Assembly: GCA_002707495.1 (NCBI GenBank)
Contig: PAMZ01000022.1
Location: 248,001 to 312,000 of the forward strand
Length of the DNA: 64,000 nt
Source: Halobacteriovoraceae bacterium
Lineage (GTDB): Bacteria; Bdellovibrionota; Bacteriovoracia; Bacteriovoracales; Bacteriovoracaceae
Direction: 5' to 3'
Below are positions 18,253 to 27,551 of the stretch, piece after piece. Made by a program: the position numbers and the translations under genes. Within the stretch, counting starts at the first letter, position 1, and the number at the start of each line of letters is the position of its first letter. The notes beneath the pieces are model-generated. The model saw nothing but the letters and a program-made list of their open reading frames with translations, did not search any database and was not told the origin of the DNA.

Positions 18253-19788
18253 ATGAGATTTTATAAAACGACAAAACAAGTACTTCTTTGTATCTGCGAT
18301 GGGATGGGGCATTCAGACAATACGAACAAAAACGCTGTTCGCGATGCCACCACTCCTAACCTCGATCGAATTTATCAAAGCTACCCTTTTAAAACTATTA
18401 TTCCCGGTGGGGTTAAGGTAGGTCTTCCCAAGGGTGTTGCAGGAAATTCTGAAGTTGGCCATATGAACTTAGGTGCGGGAAGACCTGTTCGCCAGGATCT
18501 CGTTCGGATCAACGAGGCCATAGAAAAAAGGACCCTGCATTCAATGCCAGGGATTAGGGCCTTAATTGATTTTGCAAAAGCTGGAAACAATAGAGTGCAC
18601 TTGATGGGACTTCTCTCAGACGGTGGAGTTCATTCACATATTGACCATTTCAAAGCTGTAGTTGAAATTCTCGCTCAAGAGAAAGTTGATATATATTATC
18701 ATGCCTTCATGGATGGAAGAGATACACCAAAAACAAACGGTATAAAGTATCTCCAAGAAATAGCAAGACTTCCTGGATTTAAGCTGGCTTCGATTCAGGG
18801 TCGCTCGATTGGAATGGACCGGGACCGAAGATGGGAAAAAATTGAACGCGCTTATAAAATGATGACTGGTGCCAGTGGCCTAACAGATTCAAATCCAGAG
18901 GACTATATTCGCTCTCAATACAACCAAGATATTTACGACGAATTTATAGAACCTGCTCTTTTTTCAAATGAAGCTGCTATTCAAGAGAAAGATGCTGTGT
19001 TTTTTCTTAACTTCAGACCAGATCGTGCAAAGCAAATTTCACTTTGTTTTTGCAAAAAAGATTTTTCCGAATTTGAAGTTCCCGTAAGACCTGCTCATTA
19101 TTTATGCATGTCACCTTATATCGATGAAGAATGTCCCGATATTCCCATTCTTTTTGATAGAGAAAAAATTCCAGGAACCCTATCGGAATACCTTTCTACA
19201 CTTGGACTTAAGCAATTAAAAATAGCTGAAACGGAAAAATACGCTCACGTAACCTATTTTTTTAACGGAGGTGCTGAGAAGCCATTTGAAGGTGAAGAGC
19301 GAATCTTGATCGAATCTCCTCGTGATGTAGAAACCTATGATCAAAAACCTGAAATGAGTGCTTTTAAAGTCTTAGAGAATCTTGAAGCAAAAATGCAGGA
19401 TTCTTCAATCTCTTTATACGTGGTGAACTTTGCCAATCCAGATATGGTTGGACACACAGGAAATTATGAAGCTGCCGTTAAGGCCATGGAAGTTATTGAT
19501 GATTGTATCGGGCGCTTAGAGAAGATTTGTCTTGATCAAGGAATAACGATGCTCCTTACAGCTGACCATGGAAATTGCGATGAAATGGTGTATCCAGATG
19601 GCAGTCCACACACTTCCCACTCAAAAGCTGAAGTTCCTTTTGCTCTTGTCCAAAAAGGATGGGAAAATTCTAGTGAGAAAACAGGTGAAGCCGAAAAGAG
19701 TGCGTTAATGGATGTTGCTCCGACGATCCTTCATTTACTTGGTTTAGATAACCACCCGGACATGACGGGTAAAACTATTTTTGAATAG
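18253..19788 (+). CDS. gpmI: Phosphoglycerate mutase, 2,3-bisphosphoglycerate-independent
   Basis: The 511-residue protein is the manganese-dependent glycolytic mutase that interconverts 3- and 2-phosphoglycerate. It contains the alkaline-phosphatase-like metal motif near the start (CICDGMGH), the phosphorylated serine in GVAGNSEVGHMNLGAG, a phosphotransfer domain with MDGRDTPK and QGRSIGMDRDRRWE, and C-terminal metal ligands in LTADHGNCDEM and HTSHSKAEVPF. Length is normal. pfkA starts 9 bp later, so two glycolytic enzymes share a transcript. Confidence 0.96.
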   Translation: MRFYKTTKQVLLCICDGMGHSDNTNKNAVRDATTPNLDRIYQSYPFKTIIPGGVKVGLPKGVAGNSEVGHMNLGAGRPVRQDLVRINEAIEKRTLHSMPGIRALIDFAKAGNNRVHLMGLLSDGGVHSHIDHFKAVVEILAQEKVDIYYHAFMDGRDTPKTNGIKYLQEIARLPGFKLASIQGRSIGMDRDRRWEKIERAYKMMTGASGLTDSNPEDYIRSQYNQDIYDEFIEPALFSNEAAIQEKDAVFFLNFRPDRAKQISLCFCKKDFSEFEVPVRPAHYLCMSPYIDEECPDIPILFDREKIPGTLSEYLSTLGLKQLKIAETEKYAHVTYFFNGGAEKPFEGEERILIESPRDVETYDQKPEMSAFKVLENLEAKMQDSSISLYVVNFANPDMVGHTGNYEAAVKAMEVIDDCIGRLEKICLDQGITMLLTADHGNCDEMVYPDGSPHTSHSKAEVPFALVQKGWENSSEKTGEAEKSALMDVAPTILHLLGLDNHPDMTGKTIFE

Positions 19789-19796
19789 GAACGGAA

Positions 19797-20780
19797 ATGG
19801 CCCAGAAAAAAATTAAAACGATTGCAGTCTTAACATCTGGTGGTGACAGCCCAGGAATGAACTGTGTTATCAGATCAATTGTCCGAACTTCAGTGGGACA
19901 TGGGATAAAAGTTTATGGCATTGAACGAGGTTATAGTGGGCTCCTCAATAACGAAATGCGCGAAATGAATGCCTCATCGGTGGGAAATATCATTCAAAGA
20001 GGAGGAACAATTCTTCTCTCTTCCCGAAGCCCAGAATTTAGAGAAGCTTCTCATAGGGCCAGGGCAGCTCAGATCTTGGAAGACAGAGATATTGATGCTC
20101 TCATTGTTTGTGGAGGAGATGGATCTTTCAAAGGTGCCATGGCACTCTCACAAGAACATAATATTCCTGTAATTGGAATTCCTGGAACAATTGATAATGA
20201 TCTTTCTGGTACTGACTATACCATCGGTTTTGATACCGCTGTTAACACGGCAATTGAAGCGGTAGATAAAATTCGTGACACAGCCGCCTCAAATGATAGA
20301 ACGTTTCTCATCGAAGTTATGGGAGCGCGCTCCTCTGCTATCGCCTTGAAGGTGGGAGTTTGTACTGGTGCTGAAAATGTCTTATTAAACTCCCAAAAAG
20401 TTGATTATGAAAAAATTGCCAAAGCAATTCGACGTGGGATGAGGCGTGGGAAAAACTCTTCCATCATTATTGTAGCGGAAGGTGAAAAACCAGGTCGGGC
20501 TTATAATATATCAAACGTTCTTGAAGATATGCATAATATCCCTTCAAAAGTTTGTGTTCTCGGACATATCCAAAGAGGTGGAAGTCCTGCTGCAAATGAC
20601 CGATTCTTCGGAGCATTGATGGGGATGATGGCGGTGGAAACACTTTTTGAAGGAAATCATCGGCATGCTATCGTTCTTCATCGAGGTGAGACTAAAGTTG
20701 TGCCACTAGATAAGTGCATGGAGAAAAGTGATCACGTCATGGAAGACTTTGTTGGTCTGGCAGAAGAACTCAGTATTTAA
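19797..20780 (+). CDS. pfkA: 6-phosphofructokinase, ATP-type
   Basis: The 327-residue protein begins with LTSGGDSPGMN and carries VCGGDGSFKGA and IPGTIDNDLSGTDYTIGFDTA, which hold the ATP/phosphate-binding glycines and the catalytic aspartate (TIDND). The residue after GGD is glycine, as in ATP-dependent rather than PPi-dependent enzymes. Also present are EVMGARSSAIALKVG and GHIQRGGSP for fructose 6-phosphate binding. It commits hexose phosphate to glycolysis and follows gpmI closely. Its last 4 bp overlap the convergent gene. Confidence 0.94.
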   Translation: MAQKKIKTIAVLTSGGDSPGMNCVIRSIVRTSVGHGIKVYGIERGYSGLLNNEMREMNASSVGNIIQRGGTILLSSRSPEFREASHRARAAQILEDRDIDALIVCGGDGSFKGAMALSQEHNIPVIGIPGTIDNDLSGTDYTIGFDTAVNTAIEAVDKIRDTAASNDRTFLIEVMGARSSAIALKVGVCTGAENVLLNSQKVDYEKIAKAIRRGMRRGKNSSIIIVAEGEKPGRAYNISNVLEDMHNIPSKVCVLGHIQRGGSPAANDRFFGALMGMMAVETLFEGNHRHAIVLHRGETKVVPLDKCMEKSDHVMEDFVGLAEELSI

Positions 20781-21328
20781 CTTGTCATTGAATAGATAAT
20801 TTTATTTTCCACCTGAGGACTTTGCTTAAAGCTAAGCCCCGAAATATGCTCTAAAAGCATACTGGAATGAATACAGCTTTCAGCACCACCTATAAAAAGA
20901 GTTTGATCTCTTTCCAAAGGTGGAATTCTCTTTAAAATTTGACCTCTTGAATAGTCTGAAAGACTGTGATGAAAGATCTCTCCGTTTGCTCTGATCCATC
21001 CTGAAGTGACACAGTTTTCTAGTTTCTTGATAGGAATAAGACCTGCGAGGTACCAATAAGTAAGAAGCAGTGGAAACTCAAGCCATTTTAGGAGCTGCTC
21101 ATCGTTTTGAAGTTGGTCGTTTTGATCCACACAAATAACAAAACGCCTGTGAGGAATCGCCAATTTTCGATTACGGGTAAGAAAAATCAATTTCTCTTTT
21201 ATGTTTTTGGATAATTTTCCCGCACCATTGATTTCCAAACTTGGTACACCTTTAGTGACGTATCCAAAAATGGTGAAAAGTTCAAATCCTTTATTCGTTT
21301 GATAAAAAGCTTTAACTTGAGTTTCCAT
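20777..21328 (-). CDS. Stand-alone ChlI-like (ComM N-terminal) domain protein
   Basis: From the ATG at 21328 the product has 183 residues. Its first 75 residues resemble the N-terminal ChlI-type domain of ComM/YifB: 'FGYVTKGVPSLEINGAGKLSKNIKEKLIFLTRNRKLAIPHRRFVICVDQND' follows the ComM pattern GLPxxxIVGLPdxavrEsreRvraAl-Nsgf-fPprRitVNLaPAd. The AAA+ ATPase of ComM is absent, so it cannot be a helicase on its own. A frame with a GTG 12 bp upstream exists, but the GGAGG site is placed for the ATG. It converges on pfkA. Confidence 0.6.
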   Translation of the reverse strand: METQVKAFYQTNKGFELFTIFGYVTKGVPSLEINGAGKLSKNIKEKLIFLTRNRKLAIPHRRFVICVDQNDQLQNDEQLLKWLEFPLLLTYWYLAGLIPIKKLENCVTSGWIRANGEIFHHSLSDYSRGQILKRIPPLERDQTLFIGGAESCIHSSMLLEHISGLSFKQSPQVENKIIYSMTS

Positions 21329-21400
21329 ACTGACCTCCACTCACTCTTTTGCAATAATAAAAGATCAAAATGAATGGTAAGTATTAAATATTAAGGAATT

Positions 21401-23599
21401 TTACTTGGTCGTTAAGACAAATATTCCATCCCAATCTTTACCAGGAGGAACTTTAAGAAACATATCACACCGATCAATATAGACTTGAGAAGGACTCACT
21501 TCCAAATCAAAATCTTTAAACCTTAATGACTCATATTGAAGTGATTCTTTAAAATAGATTTTTGCCTGTTCAAAACTACGTGCCTCATAAAGAGTAAGTC
21601 CCTGATGAAATTTTTCAACGAGAGTGAGAAGATTCTCTTCCCGCTCACTATAGGCAATTAGCTCATAGGTTGTAACAGGCTCAGTTTTCCCCTTAACAAT
21701 AATTTTATCTAGTTTTCGTATTAAATACTCATCTCCTAATAACTCCGCTGTTGTCTGAGAGATATGATTTATAATTCCATATTGTTTTGCGGAACTCTCT
21801 AGTCTGGCTGCAAGATTGACCGCATCCCCCATCATAGTATAATTCATTCGGCCAACTCCTCCCATATTTCCCGTAAGGATTTCACCAGAGTTAATTCCAA
21901 TTCTCATCACCATATTTGTGACGAGCTTAGGCCAGTCTTCTGAGTCGGACCTCCATTTAACTCTTAGGTCGTCTAACTTTCTTTGCATTTTAATCGCTAC
22001 TCGAGCTGCCCTTTGAGCATGATCTTCTTGAAATTTAGGCGCCCCAAAAAAAGCTATTATCGCATCTCCCACATATTTATCTAGGGTTCCTCCTTCAGAA
22101 ATAAGGATATCTGTCATCGCAGTTAGATATTCATTTATCAGTCGAACTAGCTGTTCCGGCGTCAACTCTTCTGAAAAGGAGGAGAAATTTGCTATATCAG
22201 TAAAAAAAGCACTCCTCACTCCCACATCTCCTCCAAGCTTAGGAAGCTCTCCAGATTCATGCATTTCATCGATTAATGAGGGTGAAATATAATTTTTAAA
22301 AGCAGCTTTAAGAAATCTCTTATCTCTATTTTCATAGAAAGTTCGATACACAAAAGAGGCTAAGAAACCCGTAAGACAAGTTGAGATAATATATCCAGAA
22401 GGAAGCCAAATATATTCACTTTCAAATAAAATCTTGGCCCCTAAAAAATAAAGAAAAAGTAATGAAAGAAACATCGCAAGTTTCACAAAAATATCATCCT
22501 GGTAAAGAATGACCCATGCGATAATCAGGACCATAATGAAAACTATAAGCCTTGCCCAATTTCGATGAGCCTTTTGAATAAATTCATTATTCTTTATGGA
22601 GTCGAGCAAACTTGCGTGAATAAAAACCCCAGGTAAAGGGCCAAAAGATGTATTTTTCTGGTCATAGAGGCCTGCGGCGGTAGGAGCAATAAAAACATCC
22701 TTACCTTTTAGTTCTCCAGATTCGAAAAAACCAGGATCGCTGGCTCCCTGTTTTCGACTTTGAATCGTGCTAAATATGGCACTCGCAGAAAGATTCTTAA
22801 AATTCTTTTTGAGATTTACCAATATCTCTCCGTCGACTTGAGGGATACTTGTATTTTTAAACTTGAGTATTTTTGAATTATAGATAAAGTCATCATCATA
22901 TTGAATCAACGAAGCCAAAGCTAGAGTTTTAAAATAATAATCTCTATAAGAGCGAAGAGGTTTTACTCTTCTAAAAATTCCATCTTGATCAGGAACAATA
23001 TCGAGTGAACCGATATGACTACTTACCGCAAGTAGTTCATTGTAGGGAAGAAGCACTTTATTATAAGCTGAAACTTTAGACTTATTAGGGAGGGTAAATA
23101 GCTCGGCTTCTACATAGTCAGCCAAAGGAAGATTAAGTGTTTTATAATTGTCTTCCGTTTCAGGTTCATTAATAATTTGTCCACCGTGAATTATTTGGTC
23201 ACTATAGCTTGAGGTCGCATTCATAAGAAGATCATCATCGAGGTGGAGCTTTCCCTCCACGGGAGGTTTACTATACTCGGAGAATATCATATCGAAATAA
23301 ATCTGACTGACTCCTTCATCCATCAGAAAATAGATAAACTCTCTCCAAACTCGTCTATCCCAAGGAAATCGCCCAAATTGTCCCTCGAGTGCTTCAAGTG
23401 AAACTTCATCAATTGAGACAATAACGATATCATCACTAGGCTTTGCCTCTTCGTTTGCCAGTTGAATTTTATAATCGTAGAGATCAAGATCAAGATTTTG
23501 TAAAAATCGCGTATCAAAAGAAATCTGCAAGAAAATTTGGCTTAAAAAACATATTCCTACAAAGGCTACCAGTTTTTTAATTTCTCTTTTACTGAGCAT
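21401..23599 (-). CDS. CHASE2-domain adenylate cyclase
   Basis: The 732-residue membrane protein has one N-terminal helix (about 10-30), an extracytoplasmic CHASE2 sensor (about 31-330), three closely spaced helices (about 340-420) and a class III cyclase domain at about 465-640. Metal-binding aspartates are in FFTDIANFSSF and in VGDAIIAFFG; GGTLDKYVGD supplies the lysine expected for ATP selectivity; GEILTGNMGG and NLAARLE complete the active site. It likely makes cAMP in response to an external signal. A TPR-like C-terminal tail follows. It is the last of a minus-strand run and overlaps the previous gene by one base. Confidence 0.92.
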   Translation of the reverse strand: MLSKREIKKLVAFVGICFLSQIFLQISFDTRFLQNLDLDLYDYKIQLANEEAKPSDDIVIVSIDEVSLEALEGQFGRFPWDRRVWREFIYFLMDEGVSQIYFDMIFSEYSKPPVEGKLHLDDDLLMNATSSYSDQIIHGGQIINEPETEDNYKTLNLPLADYVEAELFTLPNKSKVSAYNKVLLPYNELLAVSSHIGSLDIVPDQDGIFRRVKPLRSYRDYYFKTLALASLIQYDDDFIYNSKILKFKNTSIPQVDGEILVNLKKNFKNLSASAIFSTIQSRKQGASDPGFFESGELKGKDVFIAPTAAGLYDQKNTSFGPLPGVFIHASLLDSIKNNEFIQKAHRNWARLIVFIMVLIIAWVILYQDDIFVKLAMFLSLLFLYFLGAKILFESEYIWLPSGYIISTCLTGFLASFVYRTFYENRDKRFLKAAFKNYISPSLIDEMHESGELPKLGGDVGVRSAFFTDIANFSSFSEELTPEQLVRLINEYLTAMTDILISEGGTLDKYVGDAIIAFFGAPKFQEDHAQRAARVAIKMQRKLDDLRVKWRSDSEDWPKLVTNMVMRIGINSGEILTGNMGGVGRMNYTMMGDAVNLAARLESSAKQYGIINHISQTTAELLGDEYLIRKLDKIIVKGKTEPVTTYELIAYSEREENLLTLVEKFHQGLTLYEARSFEQAKIYFKESLQYESLRFKDFDLEVSPSQVYIDRCDMFLKVPPGKDWDGIFVLTTK

Positions 23600-24258
23600 T
23601 AGATTCTATTTTTCAGTTGGATGAAGCGATCGGTATAGTTCACGGGTTTATTGATCAAAACCTGCCCTGCAATTTTTTTAGAAAACTCTTTGTCAGCAGC
23701 CACACTGACGTAGGCATTAGTGTTATACCTCATACTTAAAAGGCCCATCATAGCTTCATAGTCAGCCACTCTAAGTTCTTTTCTAGAAAATTCATTAGCT
23801 AATATTTTTTTAAATCCAAGTTCCGAGGCTTTAGAAAGGCTCTTCTCTTTTAGGGAAGCTTTATAAACATACCTATTATTAACAATAGCAATCTCACGGG
23901 CCAAAATCCCTGCAAGTTGGGCTTCCTGAGTGAGGCTTTTAATCAAACCTGTAGTCACAAAAATAAACCCTCCAGGAGCCGAAAAAGATCTTTTTTCTTC
24001 TGACTCAAGAACAGCAAAATAATAATAGAGCTCTTGGCGTCCCATACGAACCACGATGCTCCTTCCAAGACTAGAAATATAGTTTTGAACCTGAGCCTGT
24101 TCTAGACGGGGATACTGGCTTAGAATCCGAACCGAAATTCTCTTTCCAAGTTCGCCTTCTCGTTTTAAAGCTTGATGCTGTTTATTAGGTTTTCTCTCTT
24201 TCTTTTTATGGGCCAGCTGACAGGAAACTGCAAGGAGTGCTATCAAAATATATTTCAT
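23599..24258 (-). CDS. M48-like lipoprotein lacking the zinc ligands (pseudopeptidase)
   Basis: The 219-residue lipoprotein (lipobox ending AVSC, cysteine 13) aligns by eye with periplasmic M48 peptidases such as BepA/LoiP: SAPGGFIFVTTGLI precedes the catalytic helix as in active enzymes. In those proteins the next segment reads LAGVLAHEIAHVxxRH; here it is LAGILAREIAIVNNRY, so both histidines of HExxH are lost (R121, I125), and the downstream ExxAD is changed to LRVAD. A proteolytic role is therefore unlikely; it may be a scaffold or binding protein. It overlaps the SH3 gene by 4 bp and the cyclase gene by 1 bp. Confidence 0.75.
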   Translation of the reverse strand: MKYILIALLAVSCQLAHKKKERKPNKQHQALKREGELGKRISVRILSQYPRLEQAQVQNYISSLGRSIVVRMGRQELYYYFAVLESEEKRSFSAPGGFIFVTTGLIKSLTQEAQLAGILAREIAIVNNRYVYKASLKEKSLSKASELGFKKILANEFSRKELRVADYEAMMGLLSMRYNTNAYVSVAADKEFSKKIAGQVLINKPVNYTDRFIQLKNRI

Positions 24259-24761
24259 TTGATAAACTCCCCTGCCTCACCCATGCCGACTTGATTATTC
24301 ATAATTTTTTCCAGTTGATTGTATTCTTTAGAATATTTTTTATCTTCTTTGGGAATTGATAATTTAACTGGCTTCTCCCCATACGTCATGAGCGCAAGGT
24401 TCGTTGCTCCCCTTACTCCTCCAATACTATTGATAGAAGAAGCCTGTTTTTGAGATTTATCTTTGATGCTTTCATCAGTTTGAAAAATTTTAACTTTTGC
24501 AGTTTTTGAGGGAAGATCCCGAGAAAGGGAATGTTTAACGACCCATCCAGAGATATTTTCGTACTTTACATTTATATACATCCCTTGGATTTTTCGCATT
24601 GACTGGAGCATCTTTCCTTGCGGGACAACTGTTAAAATTTTAGAGCGCCGAGAGGGCTTTTCATACACTTTCAATAGTCTAGGTTTTACGAAAACACTCT
24701 CACCAAGTGCGGTATTAGCTAGGACTAAGGCCAGCCAAATATAAACTAAATTTTTCATCAT
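24255..24761 (-). CDS. Exported bacterial SH3-domain protein
   Basis: The 168-residue product has a signal peptide (MMKNLVYIWLALVLANTALG) and an SH3b domain at about 25-85: VKPRLLKVYEKPSRRSKIL, then VVPQGKMLQSM, then YINVKYENISGWVVKHSL, with the usual 'G(W)V' end. SH3b domains bind peptidoglycan or peptides in the envelope. The C-terminal half is low complexity and lysine-rich. It is co-transcribed with the M48-like lipoprotein (4-bp overlap), which suggests a joint envelope role. Confidence 0.8.
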   Translation of the reverse strand: MMKNLVYIWLALVLANTALGESVFVKPRLLKVYEKPSRRSKILTVVPQGKMLQSMRKIQGMYINVKYENISGWVVKHSLSRDLPSKTAKVKIFQTDESIKDKSQKQASSINSIGGVRGATNLALMTYGEKPVKLSIPKEDKKYSKEYNQLEKIMNNQVGMGEAGEFIK

Positions 24762-24788
24762 TTAATTTTAAGCTATAGCGGAGGATAT

Positions 24789-25259
24789 TCAATCATTAAA
24801 TTGAATTTCATTGACCTGCGTATCAAAATAACAATTCAGTTCACCGTCTTGCAAAGAATGATGGGCAAGTTTCAATCTTCTCGCTAAAACTTCCTTAAAG
24901 AGAAAGCATCCAATATCTTTATCCTTACAATAGCGATCAGACTCTCCTTCACACTTCCACTTAATGATAACTCTATTGGCACTTTTGCAGAGAACTTTGT
25001 CACCTTCAATAACTGCTCTTGTAATATACGGATTGGTGATTTCTCGTTTCAGACAAAAGTCTATAGGCGAAACTTTCTCTCCCATACAATCTAAAACACT
25101 ACCCTCTCCTTCTATCAAGGGGGAGTCTCTAAGTGTAAGTGCGCGACAAACTTCTTGTACTCTGTATTCAGTCGTCTTGGTCGTATAATGATCGTCCACC
25201 AAAATCTTGGCGTAAGCATGGGTACATAAGATGACCCCTATAGCGATCAGCTTAACCAG
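24789..25259 (-). CDS. Small exported cysteine-rich protein, probable CTG start
   Basis: A frame with usual starts (TTG at 25202) encodes 137 residues without a signal peptide. Continuing upstream in frame gives VKLIAIGVILCTHAYA-K, a textbook signal peptide with an AxA site, as far as a CTG at 25257-25259, preceded by GAGAGG at a spacing of 8 nt. An in-frame TGA lies just before. No ATG, GTG or TTG exists before the signal peptide, so I place the start at CTG (156 residues). The start lies within the last codons of gdhA (8-bp overlap), which favours translational coupling. The mature part has about nine cysteines and no known domain. Next to it are SH3 and M48-like exported proteins. Confidence 0.6.
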   Translation of the reverse strand: MVKLIAIGVILCTHAYAKILVDDHYTTKTTEYRVQEVCRALTLRDSPLIEGEGSVLDCMGEKVSPIDFCLKREITNPYITRAVIEGDKVLCKSANRVIIKWKCEGESDRYCKDKDIGCFLFKEVLARRLKLAHHSLQDGELNCYFDTQVNEIQFND

Positions 25260-26517
25260 GAAATAAACCTCTCAGTTTCATAGCGGCTTCAAGCTTAGAT
25301 ATAGCTGCAATCATAGCGGCTTTTTTCATATCACATTTATGCAGGTCTGCTTTTTCAACGACTTCTGCAAAAGCTTTCTGAAGGATATTATGTAGAGTTT
25401 TATTGATTTGATCTTCATCCCAAAAAAAGTGCGCAAGTCCTTGAACCCACTCAAAATAAGAAACAATAACACCACCGGCGTTACATAAAATATCTGGAAT
25501 AATAAATACATCTCTTTCAGAAAGATAAGTGACGGCATCTTTAGTTAAAGGACCATTGGCTCCTTCAGCAATCATCTTAGCTTTTACGGTCTCCATATTC
25601 TCTTTCGTAATTACGGAGTCAATAGCCGCTGGAATAAGCACATCAACTTCTAAGGCTAGGAGTTCTTCATTTGTGATATGCTTAACACCATCTGCTTTAT
25701 AGTCTTTAAGAACATGTCTCTCTTTAGCAAACTCAGCGATATCGTGAACGTTCAGACCATCTTCTCTATAAAGAGCACCTGTATAGTCTGAAACCGCGAC
25801 GATTTTTGCTCCTTGCTCATATAAATCAAATGCTGCAGGAACACCAACCTTACCAAAACCATGAATGGCCACAGTCGTATGGTTATCAATTTTTTGATTC
25901 AGTTTTTCGTAGGCAAAGTTCACACAATAAGCGACCCCCTTACCAGTAGCAGCCTCACGACCGAGAGATCCCCCAACTGAGATTGGCTTACCAGTAACAA
26001 CACCGTGAGAAGCATACCCATGGATTTGAGAATAGGTATCCATAAACCAGGCCATTGTTTGACGATCAGTTCCGATATCAGGTGCCGGGATATCTTTATC
26101 AGGACCGACAAATGGTCCGATCTCCATGGCATATCTTCTCGTCAAGGACTGAAGTTCTTGTCTCGAAAGCTCATTAGGATCAACTCTCACTCCCCCCTTT
26201 GCTCCCCCAAGTGGAAGACCTACCAGCGCACATTTAAAAGTCATAAGCATAGCAAGTGCAGTAGTTTCAGAAAGATCTACATGAGGATGAAAACGAATCC
26301 CACCTTTTCCAGGTCCTAATGTTTGATTATGTTGAACTCTATATCCTTCAAAAGTTTTCACTGAGCCATCATCTAAGCGGATAGGAATAGATACTTGAAT
26401 CGCTCTTTTTGGATACTTCAGTCTTTCTATAATATTTGGATCTGCCGACATAATTTCAGCTGCCATTTCTAATTGTGCCAAGGCATCTTGATATAAAGGG
26501 CTATGATATAAGGCCAT
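25252..26517 (-). CDS. gdhA: Glutamate dehydrogenase (Glu/Leu/Phe/Val dehydrogenase family)
   Basis: The 421-residue protein interconverts glutamate and 2-oxoglutarate with NAD(P). It contains the substrate-binding GPGKGGIRFHP (about 73-83), catalytic lysine motif LPLGGAKGGVRVDP, PDIGTD, and the Rossmann motif VAIHGFGKVG in the second domain, with MIAEGANGPLT and CNAGGVIVSYFEW near the end. Length fits the hexameric ~420-residue class found in many bacteria and archaea. A GGAG site precedes the ATG. Leucine or other amino-acid dehydrogenase activity cannot be fully excluded. Confidence 0.93.
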   Translation of the reverse strand: MALYHSPLYQDALAQLEMAAEIMSADPNIIERLKYPKRAIQVSIPIRLDDGSVKTFEGYRVQHNQTLGPGKGGIRFHPHVDLSETTALAMLMTFKCALVGLPLGGAKGGVRVDPNELSRQELQSLTRRYAMEIGPFVGPDKDIPAPDIGTDRQTMAWFMDTYSQIHGYASHGVVTGKPISVGGSLGREAATGKGVAYCVNFAYEKLNQKIDNHTTVAIHGFGKVGVPAAFDLYEQGAKIVAVSDYTGALYREDGLNVHDIAEFAKERHVLKDYKADGVKHITNEELLALEVDVLIPAAIDSVITKENMETVKAKMIAEGANGPLTKDAVTYLSERDVFIIPDILCNAGGVIVSYFEWVQGLAHFFWDEDQINKTLHNILQKAFAEVVEKADLHKCDMKKAAMIAAISKLEAAMKLRGLFPG

Positions 26518-26621
26518 ATAAAATCTCCATAAGTTCTTAACTTTGTTCTTAATTAAATTATAGCTATTTTACGGAAAATTAGAAAATTGAAAACAAAATA
26601 GATGGAGCTTGAGTGATTTGG

Positions 26622-27485
26622 TTAAAAGCCCATATTAAATCGAACTTGCAGGATGTTATTCTCTGTCATACCAGCCTTATTCCAGTCTCCAGCCTTATCG
26701 AAATCTTTGTCATGGGTGAGTCTGAGGGTCCAATGCTCGGTGAGTCTTTGATCCACTGAGGCCAGTGTCCGAGTTTGGTCTACATAATAGTTAACAAAGG
26801 CTCGTGTATCAGTAGATTCAAAATTTCGCTCCACATAAACTTCTTGGTTTCCATTCACTCCCACCCATGCTCTGGCCCGAAATGCTCTAGATCGAAGAGT
26901 AAATTTCGCCATACCAATTTCAACTCTTGGTTGGAATCCAAATTTAATTTTTTCACCCTGAACTTTTATCTCTTTGGACTGCTTTAAACCGGCTTGTCCT
27001 GAGTCATTCTCAGCCTTAACTAATACTTTTTCATGAAGTTCAATCGCTCGGATCTGATCAATTTCGTCATCCGCAGTAAATTCCTCGAGAGTTTGTTGCA
27101 CATTTTCATTCGCCCCTCGCTCAACGTCTTTGGAGAGGAATCGCATAAAACGACGACGAAAAAATCGTTCTCTTTGATCGGGAGTGGGAAGAAATACCGT
27201 TCTATTTTCAAGATCGTAGTTCTCGGCAAACTCTTGTTGAGTGACCCATCGTCTCAGTGTTTGCTTAGCACCACGAAATTCGTCTTTGTGACGTTCGTTA
27301 AAACGGTCATAAATATTGTTTTCAACTATGACGGGAACAATGATCATATCGTCGTCAGGAACGAAACTAGCAGGTTTTCGACCACAGTCAGGCACTGGCT
27401 TTGAAAAAACCACCATACTGCCTAAAAAGCTGACAGCTAAGCATAAATGTCGAAAGACTCTACACTTTCTTTGCCAAAACTGCAT
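26622..27485 (-). CDS. Exported protein, possible outer-membrane C-terminal barrel
   Basis: The 287-residue product has an N-terminal signal-like segment (about 12-30, ending MVVFSKP). The middle is charged and helical (about 60-165). The C-terminal 110 residues alternate in strand pattern (KIKFGFQPRVEIGMAKFTLRSRAFRARAWVGV, HWTLRLTHDKDF) and end NNILQVRFNMGF, with a terminal phenylalanine. This suggests a periplasmic part joined to a small outer-membrane domain. No family is recognised. Confidence 0.68.
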   Translation of the reverse strand: MQFWQRKCRVFRHLCLAVSFLGSMVVFSKPVPDCGRKPASFVPDDDMIIVPVIVENNIYDRFNERHKDEFRGAKQTLRRWVTQQEFAENYDLENRTVFLPTPDQRERFFRRRFMRFLSKDVERGANENVQQTLEEFTADDEIDQIRAIELHEKVLVKAENDSGQAGLKQSKEIKVQGEKIKFGFQPRVEIGMAKFTLRSRAFRARAWVGVNGNQEVYVERNFESTDTRAFVNYYVDQTRTLASVDQRLTEHWTLRLTHDKDFDKAGDWNKAGMTENNILQVRFNMGF

Positions 27486-27551
27486 TAAAACCTCGTAAAT
27501 CTAGTAACTTACGTCCATCCATGACTTTTGTTACTAATTAAGATGCAAGGT

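Noticed and set aside
27033..27404. Open frame of 123 codons opposite the exported protein at 26622-27485
   Set aside because: It is a shadow of that gene in another frame and lacks protein-like composition and a ribosome-binding site.
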